A stretch of DNA of 64,000 bases from JAVVHH01 sp965199585 (GTDB lineage Bacteria > Pseudomonadota > Alphaproteobacteria > Acetobacterales > Acetobacteraceae): contig CBDASI010000002.1 in assembly GCA_965199585.1 (NCBI GenBank), positions 2,914,001-2,978,000 on the forward strand, given 5' to 3'. The notes under the pieces are model-generated. The model worked only from the letters and a program-made list of their open reading frames with translations. It had not been told where the DNA came from and did no database searches. A program made the position numbers and the translations under genes. Positions 16,991-25,063 of this stretch are shown piece by piece (position 1 is the stretch's first letter; each line of letters begins with the position of its first letter).

Positions 16991-18150
16991 CCGTCATCCT
17001 GACAGAGGACGAACGCGCCCGCGTCCTCGCAAAGTCTGCCCTGTTCGATCCGCCACCCGTCCAGCTGCCCGACGGCCGGCGCGAATTGGTCGGTCTGTCA
17101 CGCGAGGAGCTCACCGCCGAGCTTCTGGCCATCGGCGAAAAACCGTTCCGCGCCAAGCAGCTGTGGCATTGGATCTACCATCAGGGCGTGACCGATTTCA
17201 GCCTGATGTCAACGGTTTCCAGGCCGTTGCAGGAGAAGCTCGCCGCCCAGTTCGTCATCGGCCGACCCGGCATCGCCATCGCCCAGGAGAGCACCGACGG
17301 CACGCGCAAATGGCTGTTCCGCTTCCGCGACGGCCAAGAGGCGGAGACCGTCTACATTCCCGACCGCAACGAAGATCGTGGCGCCGTGTGCATCAGCAGC
17401 CAAGTCGGTTGCACGCTGTCGTGCCGCTTCTGTCATACCGGCACGCAGAAGTTGGTGCGCAATCTTGGCGCCGCCGAGATCGTCGGCCAGTTCATGGCCG
17501 CGCGCGATGCGTATGAGGAATGGCCCAGCCCACAGGGCGAGACGCCGCGCCTGCTCTCGACCATCGTGCTGATGGGTATGGGCGAGCCGCTCTACAATTA
17601 CGAGAATGTGGCCAAGGCCATGCGCATCGTCATGGACAACGAGGGCATTGGCCTGTCACGGCGGCGCATCACATTGAGCACCTCCGGCGTCGTGCCGCTC
17701 ATGGACCAGTGCGGCGAGGAACTCGGGGTCAATCTGGCGATCTCCCTGCATGCCGTGCGCGACGACCTGCGGGACGAACTGGTACCGCTTAACCGCAAAT
17801 ACCCGATCGCCGACCTGCTCGCAGCTTGCCGACGCTATCCGGGCGCGAGCAACGCACGGCGGATCACGTTCGAATACGTCATGCTGCGCGACGTCAACGA
17901 CAGCGAGGCCGAGGCGCACGAGCTGGTTCGCCTGATCGCCGGCATTCCCGCCAAGGTGAACCTCATCCCGTTCAATCCCTGGCCCGGCAGTTCATACGAG
18001 CCGAGTAGCGGCAACCAACTCGCCCGCTTCGCCCGCATCGTGCAGGATGCAGGCTTTGCTTCGCCGATCCGCACCCCGCGGGGTCGTGACATCCTTGCCG
18101 CATGCGGCCAATTGCGGACCGAGAGCAAGCGCACCAAATCTGTCGCATGA
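16987..18150 (+). CDS. rlmN: Dual-specificity 23S rRNA/tRNA methyltransferase RlmN
   Basis: Radical SAM enzyme that makes 2-methyladenosine at 23S rRNA A2503 and tRNA position 37. The cluster motif CTLSCRFC, an upstream Cys in GAVCISSQVGC, MGMGEPLYNYENV and a C-terminal Cys in DILAACGQL are present. ATG at 16987 forms ATGA with the IalB-like stop and gives 387 residues; ATG at 16975 is an alternative. The gene is followed by an overlapping 48-residue SDHAF4-like ORF. Confidence 0.96.
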   Translation: MTVILTEDERARVLAKSALFDPPPVQLPDGRRELVGLSREELTAELLAIGEKPFRAKQLWHWIYHQGVTDFSLMSTVSRPLQEKLAAQFVIGRPGIAIAQESTDGTRKWLFRFRDGQEAETVYIPDRNEDRGAVCISSQVGCTLSCRFCHTGTQKLVRNLGAAEIVGQFMAARDAYEEWPSPQGETPRLLSTIVLMGMGEPLYNYENVAKAMRIVMDNEGIGLSRRRITLSTSGVVPLMDQCGEELGVNLAISLHAVRDDLRDELVPLNRKYPIADLLAACRRYPGASNARRITFEYVMLRDVNDSEAEAHELVRLIAGIPAKVNLIPFNPWPGSSYEPSSGNQLARFARIVQDAGFASPIRTPRGRDILAACGQLRTESKRTKSVA

Positions 18151-18293
18151 TCGACGATACCGAGCCGCCGAAGCCAACCGCGAAGCCCATTGTTCCACCC
18201 GACTCGCTCGCGCCCGAGGTTGGCGGCCAGAAAGGGCCGGAGCCCACTCGCTACGGCGACTGGGAGAAAGCCGGCCGCTGCACCGACTTTTAG
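18147..18293 (+). CDS. DUF1674 / SDHAF4-like small protein
   Basis: 48-residue protein starting in an ATGA overlap with the rlmN stop. The C-terminal half (PEVGGQKGPEPTRYGDWEKAGRCTDF, here broken as PEVGGQKGPEPT, RYGDWEKAGR and CTDF) matches the DUF1674 family, whose eukaryotic member SDHAF4 chaperones the flavinated succinate dehydrogenase subunit. A role in succinate dehydrogenase assembly is inferred from that homology only; no sdh genes are in the window. It converges on folD with a four-base overlap. Confidence 0.85.
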   Translation: MIDDTEPPKPTAKPIVPPDSLAPEVGGQKGPEPTRYGDWEKAGRCTDF

Positions 18294-19132
18294 GCCCGCC
18301 GAGCAATCGCGGCGGTCAAGGTGTTTTCTAGGAGGCAGGCGATCGTCATCGGTCCGACGCCGCCTGGCACTGGGGTAATCGCGCCGGCGACGTCCACGGC
18401 CTCCGAATAAGCAACGTCGCCGACCAAGCGGCCATCTGCCAGCCGGTTGATGCCGACGTCGATCACGGTCGCGCCCGGCTTGATCCAGTCACCGCGGATC
18501 AGCTCCGGACGCCCAACCGCCGCGATCAGGACATCCGCATCGCGACATCGCGCCGCCAGGTCGACCGTTCGGCTATGCGCGATGGTGACCGTCGCATCCT
18601 CGTTGAGCAACAACGACGCTACTGGACGGCCGACGATGCTGGAACGCCCTACCACCAACGCCCGCGCGCCACGTAAAGGCGCGTTCGTAGCGCGAAGGAT
18701 CTTGATGACCGCACGGGGCGTGCATGGGGCCAAAAGTGCGTCGCCCTCCTGTAGCCGGCCCACGTTTGTAGGGTGGAAGCCGTCGACGTCTTTGGCCGGA
18801 TCGATGGCGGCGATGACGGCCCCTGTCTCGATGTGACCCGGTAGCGGAAATTGTACCAGGATGCCGTCCACGCTGGGGTCGGCGTTCAACGCCGCGACCA
18901 GCGCCAGCAACTCGGCCTGCGTCGTCTCTACCGTTAGTCGGTGCGTTGTCGCATTGAGGCCAGCCGATTGAGCGGCCCGATCCTTGTTCCGCACGTAGAC
19001 GGCACTCGCAGGGTCCTCGCCCACCAGGACGACGGCCAATCCGGGCTGATAGCCAAGTTCGCCGACCTGCGCGGCAATCTCGGCGCGCAACGATGCCGCG
19101 AGCGCGGTGCCACTGATGATCGTTGCCGTCAT
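18290..19132 (-). CDS. folD: Methylenetetrahydrofolate dehydrogenase/cyclohydrolase
   Basis: Bifunctional enzyme interconverting 5,10-methylene-THF and 10-formyl-THF. The 280-residue form starts at ATG 19132 (MTATIISGTALAASL); the open frame upstream runs into the yggT region and is not family-like. Seen motifs are the catalytic Tyr/Lys stretch SAVYVRNKDRAA, VDGILVQFPLP, the NADP-binding VVGRSSIVGRPVASLL and TPVPGGVGPMT near the C-terminus. It lies eight bases after yggT on the same strand. Confidence 0.96.
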   Translation of the reverse strand: MTATIISGTALAASLRAEIAAQVGELGYQPGLAVVLVGEDPASAVYVRNKDRAAQSAGLNATTHRLTVETTQAELLALVAALNADPSVDGILVQFPLPGHIETGAVIAAIDPAKDVDGFHPTNVGRLQEGDALLAPCTPRAVIKILRATNAPLRGARALVVGRSSIVGRPVASLLLNEDATVTIAHSRTVDLAARCRDADVLIAAVGRPELIRGDWIKPGATVIDVGINRLADGRLVGDVAYSEAVDVAGAITPVPGGVGPMTIACLLENTLTAAIARRA

Positions 19133-19140
19133 CTGTCGAC

Positions 19141-19458
19141 CTAGAAGCTCCAGACCCCGGTCGCCAAGCCGCCGAACACGGTCCGGACCAATGGAACGGC
19201 GATATACTGCAGCAACAAGATCGCGACGAGCGGACTTAAGTCGATGCCGCCGAAATTCGGCAACAGGTTGCGGATCGGTCGGAGCATCGGTTCGGTGACG
19301 CGGTAGAGGAAGTCGCCGATCGTCCAGACCAGCCGATTGCGTGTGTCGAGAACGCCGAAGGACGTCAGCATCGAGACCACGGCGGACAGGATCAGCGCCC
19401 AAATCAGCAGGTTTATGATGACGAGAATGAGTTCGTAGATGCCAGCCAGCAGCGTCAC
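19141..19458 (-). CDS. YggT family membrane protein
   Basis: 105-residue integral membrane protein of the YggT/CCB3 family. Hydrophobic segments cover about residues 8-30 and 75-97, and the conserved loop TEPMLRPIRNLLPNFGGIDLSP lies between them (seen as EPMLRPIRNLLP and GGIDLSP). Family members affect osmotic tolerance or membrane protein placement; the exact role is unknown. It is first in a two-gene unit with folD. Confidence 0.9.
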   Translation of the reverse strand: MTLLAGIYELILVIINLLIWALILSAVVSMLTSFGVLDTRNRLVWTIGDFLYRVTEPMLRPIRNLLPNFGGIDLSPLVAILLLQYIAVPLVRTVFGGLATGVWSF

Positions 19459-19557
19459 GGTGAGTTCCTTGGATCGGCGCGGACCCTACATGGCGCCCAA
19501 TGCAGCCGCAACCAGCGCATCGGGCCGTCTTGCGACTTGCACCGCACTATTGCGGGG

Positions 19558-19586
19558 TTGACTTGCAAGGCTCGTCTGAGCATTTT
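19558..19586 (+). promoter_or_regulatory. Putative sigma-70-type promoter of tRNA-Ala
   Basis: TTGACT at 19558-19563 and CATTTT at 19581-19586 are separated by 17 bases and sit 16 bases before the mature tRNA. The -35 box is close to consensus; the -10 box is a partial match. Confidence 0.5.
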
Positions 19587-19601
19587 CCGGCCTCGCACGG
19601 C

Positions 19602-19677
19602 GGGGCTGTAGCTCAGTTGGGAGAGCGCCTCGTTCGCAATGAGGAGGTCAGGGGTTCGATTCCCCTCAGCTCCACCA
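19602..19677 (+). tRNA. tRNA-Ala (anticodon CGC)
   Basis: 76-base cloverleaf with encoded CCA. The acceptor stem GGGGCTG/CAGCTCC pairs fully and the D-arm is GCTC/GAGC. The anticodon stem CCTCG/TGAGG closes with one wobble pair around the loop TTCGCAA, so the anticodon is CGC (reads GCG). The T-arm is AGGGG/CCCCT with TTCGATT. A single-copy tRNA gene between yggT and an EAL-like gene; no nearby integrase suggests use as an att site. Confidence 0.97.
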
Positions 19678-19701
19678 CGCCGCGCGACAGTTAAACCTGC
19701 C

Positions 19702-20832
19702 TCATGTCATCGGCTTCATCGTGAACAGCGTGATGCCCTGCTCGACGCCCCATTTGATGCCCTCCGGGGTCAGCGGTTGACCGAGGATCCAACGCGTCTT
19801 GCCGGCATCCGGTAATGCCGGCAGCGTCGACAGATCGTGCGACCAAATCAGCTGGATCAAGTCCAAGTCGAGTGCTGCGAGATCAAGCGCGGGCAACAAC
19901 GCGCTCGAGACAGCGCGCAAGCATATCCGATATGAGCGTCCGCGCGCGAAGTTGCGGGCGAACGCGAATGCCGAGGCATCAGAGGCGATATCGGCTGGTA
20001 GGAAGCTGATCACCACCCGGCTCCGCAATCCCAGCGGCAGAGCTGCATCGAAGCGTAAAAATTCCGGACTTAATACGCTGGCGACATTGAGCGTGATGCT
20101 GAACGGGTTGGCCGCGCGTAGCTCCTTCGGCTCGCTCAGGATCGACAGCATCCGACGATCAAGTATCCGCGTCAGCCGGCGGAATAGCCAAACGTCCGAG
20201 CGCGCGTCCCGCCCTGGCGCTACCGTATCGATCAGTTCTGGGATCGAAAGCGTGCGCTCCTCCCAGGCAAGCTGCGCCGCTCGGCCGTTGTAGTAGCTGA
20301 CCGGCCGGCGACGGGCGAAACGGCTGATATCGGCACCAGCGAGGCTCTGCTCGAGCCGATCGAGTTCGGCGGGCAGCAACGGCTGCGACGGTGCCGCAAG
20401 CGGCTCGGCCTCCTCCAGCAAGGCTTGCACCGGATCCGGCTCCGCCATGTCCAGCCCGGCAACCGCCGCGAAGAGCAGCTGGTCTCCTTCTGCTGGCAGC
20501 TCGAACAGCTGCGCGAGAGCGTGCAGTGGCGGTGCATCGATCGGGTTCTCTCGTAACAGACGGTCCAACCCGTCCATCGTTTGTTCGACAAGCTTCGCCT
20601 GCTCGCCTTTCCAACTTATCACGATGCGGCCGCCCGGTAGATCGTAGCGCTGCGAGCGGTCTGCGCCCTCGAGCGGAATGACCGCGTTTCCCGCTCGTTT
20701 CAGCTGTTCCGGACGAGACAGCATGGACGCTAACTGGTCGGTACGGAGCAGCAGCGCACGGCGTTGAACACCGGAGATTGCGCTGGTGCGGACCAGCTCG
20801 GAAAGCGAGCTCATGCCAAGCGACGACGCCAT
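19702..20832 (-). CDS. EAL-like domain protein, degenerate (second of a coupled pair)
   Basis: 376-residue protein without a signal peptide. The C-terminal part has an EAL-barrel-like rhythm (SITLNVASVLSPEFLRFD, RSRVVISFLPAD, LDLDLIQLIWSHDL, GIKWGVEQGITLF), but no EALLR, DDFGTG or metal-binding acidic residues are in place. It is therefore probably not an active c-di-GMP phosphodiesterase. The N-terminal 200 residues are helical and unrecognised. ATG at 20832 overlaps the upstream EAL-like gene stop (ATGA), so the two products are likely made together and may interact. This assignment is moderate: fold-level similarity, not motif-level. Confidence 0.65.
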   Translation of the reverse strand: MASSLGMSSLSELVRTSAISGVQRRALLLRTDQLASMLSRPEQLKRAGNAVIPLEGADRSQRYDLPGGRIVISWKGEQAKLVEQTMDGLDRLLRENPIDAPPLHALAQLFELPAEGDQLLFAAVAGLDMAEPDPVQALLEEAEPLAAPSQPLLPAELDRLEQSLAGADISRFARRRPVSYYNGRAAQLAWEERTLSIPELIDTVAPGRDARSDVWLFRRLTRILDRRMLSILSEPKELRAANPFSITLNVASVLSPEFLRFDAALPLGLRSRVVISFLPADIASDASAFAFARNFARGRSYRICLRAVSSALLPALDLAALDLDLIQLIWSHDLSTLPALPDAGKTRWILGQPLTPEGIKWGVEQGITLFTMKPMT

Positions 20833-22145
20833 CACGCCGCACGACTCATATCGATGACGGAGGTGTCGAGCAGCGGCAGATTTTGACACCCGACCCGGCC
20901 CGCCTGCGTCGCGGCACTCTCGCGTTCGATGCACTTGCGCAGCGTGCACGCCGCTGCCGCTGGGCAAACGGCGATACGACCTGCCGCAAGGATTGCATCG
21001 ATGTGACGACCCTGGAAACACCTGATGCCGCGCGCCAGCCCCCAGCGGACTGCGTCCTCAGTGTCGGCCTTTTGCAAGATGATCTTGCCCGGATCGATCC
21101 CCTGGATGGCGCGGTCGAGCATATCGTTGGCTTGTAGTAGCTGACGGGACCAATCCAGCTTGAGCCAGTCGTATCCGAGATGGGCAGGCTTGGTCACCGC
21201 CAGCGCGTGATGCGTCACGTCATCCAGAACGAGCTTGAAGCCAGCCCGCTGAACCCGCGCTCGCGCCCGTAAGAATGCGTCGGTATCGGCGAACGCTTCC
21301 AATAGGGCAATCTCGACGGCGATGCGCGCGGGTATTCGGGCAGCTGCGTCGGCCAACAGATCAAATGCCGTCGACATGACGGCCTCGACGCTCATGTTGA
21401 CGTGGAGCCACATCCCGGTTCGCACGCCGCCCAGCATCGGGCGGTCATGCTCGAGATCCCCGGTCGTAGCGGCAAGCATGAATATGTCGAGCTTGGCGAC
21501 GAGATGGCGGAATAGGAATGGATCGGCCACATGACCCAGGGCCGCGGCTCGCGCCTCGAGGGCTGGCAAGGAGAAACGGATTTCGCGGAACAGTGGCACC
21601 AACCGCTCCGGCCCGCTAACCGTGACCAGCACGCCGGTCTGACGCTCCAGCAGGTCGCGAATGCGGCGCGCCTCGACCGCGTCGAACAGCGCTGTCACTG
21701 CTGCAAGGCCCGAAACCCGGTCGGACGTTCCCGGGGCAACAAGCGTCGGGATCGCGTCGAGGAACGCCGACAATTGCGCTAGATGATCCGGCATGGACCA
21801 GCGGCTCAGAAGCAAGCCCGGATCGGGTGCGTCGGCCGCAAATAGATTTGCGAGCTTTGCCGCCAGGCCGATGCCCTGATCGTCTGGCGGGAAAAGCAGT
21901 GCCAAATCACCGTTGACGAGCGTGAAGAGCTGCCCGCGATGGTAGAGGGCCGCATCGTCCAGCACCGCGCGCGCAATGCGGCGATGATGAGGCTGAGGTG
22001 CGGGCGGTGCCAGGCGCGACAGGTGCAACGTAAGCACTATCCATCCCTCCTGCTTCCCGCGTAAGGCGCGCGTGACGGCGTCACGCAAGGGAAGCGAGGC
22101 CTCCTGCGCCGCCTGTAGCTGGGCGGCTACTTTGTGTGCCGGCAA
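20832..22145 (-). CDS. EAL-like domain protein, degenerate (first of a coupled pair)
   Basis: 437-residue protein. The second half resembles an EAL domain: WLHVNMSVEAVMS, RIAVEIALLEAFAD, LVLDDVTHHALAV in place of LALDDFGTGYSSL, and YDWLKLDWSRQLL. The catalytic EALLRW box is missing and the lid motif is altered, so it is probably non-catalytic or a c-di-GMP/protein binder. Residues 1-200 hold an unrecognised helical domain and part of the C-terminus is Cys-rich (VCPAAAACTLRKC). No ATG or GTG precedes it in frame; TTG at 22145 is the likely start. It overlaps the next gene by ATGA. Confidence 0.7.
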   Translation of the reverse strand: MPAHKVAAQLQAAQEASLPLRDAVTRALRGKQEGWIVLTLHLSRLAPPAPQPHHRRIARAVLDDAALYHRGQLFTLVNGDLALLFPPDDQGIGLAAKLANLFAADAPDPGLLLSRWSMPDHLAQLSAFLDAIPTLVAPGTSDRVSGLAAVTALFDAVEARRIRDLLERQTGVLVTVSGPERLVPLFREIRFSLPALEARAAALGHVADPFLFRHLVAKLDIFMLAATTGDLEHDRPMLGGVRTGMWLHVNMSVEAVMSTAFDLLADAAARIPARIAVEIALLEAFADTDAFLRARARVQRAGFKLVLDDVTHHALAVTKPAHLGYDWLKLDWSRQLLQANDMLDRAIQGIDPGKIILQKADTEDAVRWGLARGIRCFQGRHIDAILAAGRIAVCPAAAACTLRKCIERESAATQAGRVGCQNLPLLDTSVIDMSRAA

Positions 22146-22190
22146 TATCAGGGTCGTCGTCTCCGATGAGCATCGATAGAATGCCGTCCC

Positions 22191-22922
22191 ATGGTTACGA
22201 AAGAGTTACCGGGCGCATCCGCCGACGCCTCGACGCCCGACCGCATCTACGCGATCGGTGACGTCCACGGTCAGCAGGCTCGGCTCGAGGCCGTCCACGA
22301 ATTGATCCGCAAGGATCTGTCCGAGCGGCCCGTCACGCGTGCGCACATCGTCCACCTCGGCGACTACATCGACCGCGGGCCGGACTCGGCCGGCTGCCTC
22401 GACCTCCTCGTCCGTGGCTCTCCCATTCCGGGAGTCGAATGCACCAATCTTCTGGGCAATCACGAGCAGATGTTGATGAACGCGATGGTCGATGGACGCC
22501 AAGCCGAGTTGTGGCTCAGCAATGGCGGCATCGTCTCATTGCTGAGTTGGGGCATCGATCCGGATACCGACCCGGCGCAATGGATTGACTACATCCCAAT
22601 CGCGCATCTTAAACTTCTGAAGAGCTTACAGCCGTTTCTTCAACTCGGACGTTACTTCTTCGTCCACGCCGGCGTTCGGCCCGGGGTCAAACTCGCGCTG
22701 CAGAACCCGGCTGACCTCCTCTGGATCAGAGAGCCGTTCCTGGACTGGCAAGGAACCATGCTTCCGGACGTCCCAACGCTCCGGGTGGTGCATGGCCACA
22801 CGCCGAGCCTGCAACCGGAGTTGCGGCCAAACCGCCTCGGCATCGATACGAATGCCGCACGCGGCGGAAAACTCACCTGTGCTGCATTAAGCTCAGATTC
22901 CGTTTACTTTCTTCAAGCATGA
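22191..22922 (+). CDS. Metallophosphoesterase, PPP-type serine/threonine phosphatase-like
   Basis: 243-residue cytoplasmic phosphatase of the calcineurin/PPP superfamily. The three signature blocks are present: AIGDVHGQ, LGDYIDRGPDS and LGNHEQML, plus downstream metal-binding His residues (FVHAGVRPG, VVHGHTPS). Substrate specificity (phosphoprotein or diadenosine polyphosphate) cannot be decided. It is divergent from the EAL-like pair, with 45 bases between the starts, and lies 59 bases before hldE on the same strand. Confidence 0.9.
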   Translation: MVTKELPGASADASTPDRIYAIGDVHGQQARLEAVHELIRKDLSERPVTRAHIVHLGDYIDRGPDSAGCLDLLVRGSPIPGVECTNLLGNHEQMLMNAMVDGRQAELWLSNGGIVSLLSWGIDPDTDPAQWIDYIPIAHLKLLKSLQPFLQLGRYFFVHAGVRPGVKLALQNPADLLWIREPFLDWQGTMLPDVPTLRVVHGHTPSLQPELRPNRLGIDTNAARGGKLTCAALSSDSVYFLQA

Positions 22923-22981
22923 TGAGCTGGACGAGCAGGCAACTGCTTGCCACACGCAAGCCAAGAAGGTAGCCGTGACGT

Positions 22982-24511
22982 ATGGATAACGCAAAGTCCG
23001 GTGATCAATCTGCTCAGGCCGAGCCGATGCTCCCGGGTGCTGATTTCTCCTCCGATGACGCTGCCCTGTCAGACGCGGTTCGTCGGCTGGGCCGGACCAG
23101 TGTGACCGTCATTGGTGACGTAATGCTGGATCGCTATGTCTATGGCGTCGTCGACCGCGTCAGCCCCGAAGCACCGATCCCGATCCTACGCGTCGAACGC
23201 GAGACCGCGATCCCTGGTGGTGCGGGCAACGTCGTACGCAACCTGACCGCCTTCGGCGCTGCGGTTGCCTTCGTGTCGGTCGTGGGTGACGATCAAGCCG
23301 GTTCGGATCTGACCGGGCTCGTCGGCGGGCAACCCGGCATCGAGCCTTGGATGCTGATCGAGGGCGCACGGACCACAACAGTCAAGACGCGCTTCGTCAG
23401 CCAAGGCCAGCAACTCCTGCGGGCTGATCGCGAGCAAGCAGAGCCAATCGGCGCCAAGCTGGCCGAACGCCTGCTCCGCATCGCAGGCGACACGCTGGCC
23501 GCAACGTCGGTCACGGTCCTGTCGGATTATGCCAAAGGTGTATTGGCTGGCGACATCCCAGCGCAACTGATTGCCCTCGCGCGTCAGGCGGGGCGGCCCA
23601 TAGTCGTCGACCCTAAAGGGCATGATTTCGCCCGCTACGCCGGTGCCGATGTCATTACGCCCAATCGACGCGAACTCGGCGAGGGCACCGGGATGCCGGT
23701 AGCCGACGAGGCGGACCTCGTGCGTGCTGCCACGTATCTGCGAGAAATGCATGGTTTCGGTGCCGTTCTGGTGACGCGCTCCGAGGATGGCTTGACGCTC
23801 GTCGATGCCGAGGGCGCGCATCATTTCCCGTCGGAGGCCGTCGACGTGTTCGACGTTTCCGGCGCGGGCGATACGGTGGTGGCCGCCTTAGCGGCCGGGC
23901 TGGCGGCCGGGTTGACGATGCGAGTCGCAGCCCGTCTCGCCAACGTCGCCGCTGGCGTGGTGGTCGGCAAAGTTGGCACGGCGGTTGCGCGATGCGAGGA
24001 CCTCCTGCGCGTGCTAACGCCGCAGGTGAGCACCTTGCGCAAGATCGTGACCCGCGAGGCGGCGGCCGAGCAGGTCGAGCGATGGCGACGCAAGGGGTGG
24101 CGTATCGGTTTCACCAATGGCTGCTTCGATCTCCTGCATCCGGGCCATGTGCATCTTCTCGAGCAAGCCCGTGGTCAATGCGACCGCTTGGTCGTCGGCC
24201 TCAACTCGGACGCGAGCGTCAGCCGCCTGAGGGGTGATACACGGCCGGTGCAGCCGGAGGCGGCGCGGGCTGCCGTGATGGCGGGGAACTCCGCCGTGGA
24301 TCTCGTCGTAATCTTCGAAGAGGATACTCCGCTGGAGACGTTGGAAGCGCTCCGGCCCGACATTCTCGTCAAGGGCGCCGATTACACGATCGACCGGGTC
24401 GTCGGCGCGGACCAGATGCAGAAATGGGGAGGCAAGGTCTGGCTGGCCGAGTTGCTGAAGGGCTACTCGACGGGATCGCCGGTCCGCAAGGTCGCTGCAA
24501 TCTCCGGCTAG
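22982..24511 (+). CDS. hldE: Bifunctional heptose-7-phosphate kinase / heptose-1-phosphate adenylyltransferase
   Basis: Makes ADP-heptose for the lipopolysaccharide inner core. Residues about 35-345 form a PfkB-type kinase with GAGNVVRN (substrate site), DPKGHDF and the catalytic GAGDT. Residues about 365-509 form a nucleotidyltransferase with HPGH in FDLLHPGHVHLL and the LVKGADYT motif. The 509-residue fusion is the E. coli-type arrangement. Its presence implies a heptose-containing LPS core in this organism. An N-terminal extension of about 35 polar residues precedes the kinase. Confidence 0.96.
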   Translation: MDNAKSGDQSAQAEPMLPGADFSSDDAALSDAVRRLGRTSVTVIGDVMLDRYVYGVVDRVSPEAPIPILRVERETAIPGGAGNVVRNLTAFGAAVAFVSVVGDDQAGSDLTGLVGGQPGIEPWMLIEGARTTTVKTRFVSQGQQLLRADREQAEPIGAKLAERLLRIAGDTLAATSVTVLSDYAKGVLAGDIPAQLIALARQAGRPIVVDPKGHDFARYAGADVITPNRRELGEGTGMPVADEADLVRAATYLREMHGFGAVLVTRSEDGLTLVDAEGAHHFPSEAVDVFDVSGAGDTVVAALAAGLAAGLTMRVAARLANVAAGVVVGKVGTAVARCEDLLRVLTPQVSTLRKIVTREAAAEQVERWRRKGWRIGFTNGCFDLLHPGHVHLLEQARGQCDRLVVGLNSDASVSRLRGDTRPVQPEAARAAVMAGNSAVDLVVIFEEDTPLETLEALRPDILVKGADYTIDRVVGADQMQKWGGKVWLAELLKGYSTGSPVRKVAAISG

Positions 24512-24512
24512 G

Positions 24513-24983
24513 CTACTCCGCCAGCAGTGCCGAGCGCAGACTGGCCATGCCATCGGGATCGTCTCTCGACGCCAGCCGCCGGGCGGCCAGCGCGGCGAAG
24601 CGATGGAGCAACGCGCGCCGTCGGGCTGACGCCAGCGGGTGCGCGGGTGCTTCCCGGACCAACTCGGCCTCGCGCCCGCACGCGATGATTAGGCCAGCAT
24701 CGCTGGGCAAGAGATCGCACGGGAAGTCACCATCGACCGCAAAGTAAAGCGCGTCCGCATACTCGCGGTATTCCGGCCATTTCGCATCGGTCTGAAAGTC
24801 CCGCAGCCCGGACTTCACCTCGATGCAGGCGAAGCCTCCGTCGGCGCGCAGCGCCAGGATGTCGGCGCGGCGATTATTCGGCAAAGGAACCTCATGAACT
24901 GGTGACCATCCCAGCCTTACACACAACAATGCCGTAGCCCGCCTAATCGCGGCCGCACGTTCCGGAAAGCTGACAGTCTCCAT
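24513..24983 (-). CDS. mmcB: MmcB family DNA repair protein
   Basis: 156-residue protein of the alphaproteobacterial MmcB (DUF1052) family, which in Caulobacter is SOS-induced and needed for mitomycin resistance. A PD-(D/E)XK-like nuclease core is visible: RRADILALRADGGFACIEVKSG, followed by DFQTDAKWPEYREYADALYFAV. It converges with hldE, one base between stops. A possible LexA box was not found by eye upstream of 24983. Confidence 0.9.
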   Translation of the reverse strand: METVSFPERAAAIRRATALLCVRLGWSPVHEVPLPNNRRADILALRADGGFACIEVKSGLRDFQTDAKWPEYREYADALYFAVDGDFPCDLLPSDAGLIIACGREAELVREAPAHPLASARRRALLHRFAALAARRLASRDDPDGMASLRSALLAE

Positions 24984-25063
24984 TCACGTTTTGTACCAGC
25001 GTCCGGCGGCAAGCGCCAGCGTCCGGAATGGCGGCTGAGCGTATCGCCCAGCCGCCGATTAAG

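Noticed and set aside
19602..19677. tRNA-Ala as an integration site for a mobile island
   Set aside because: No duplicated tRNA 3' end, integrase or shift in gene type was found beside it.
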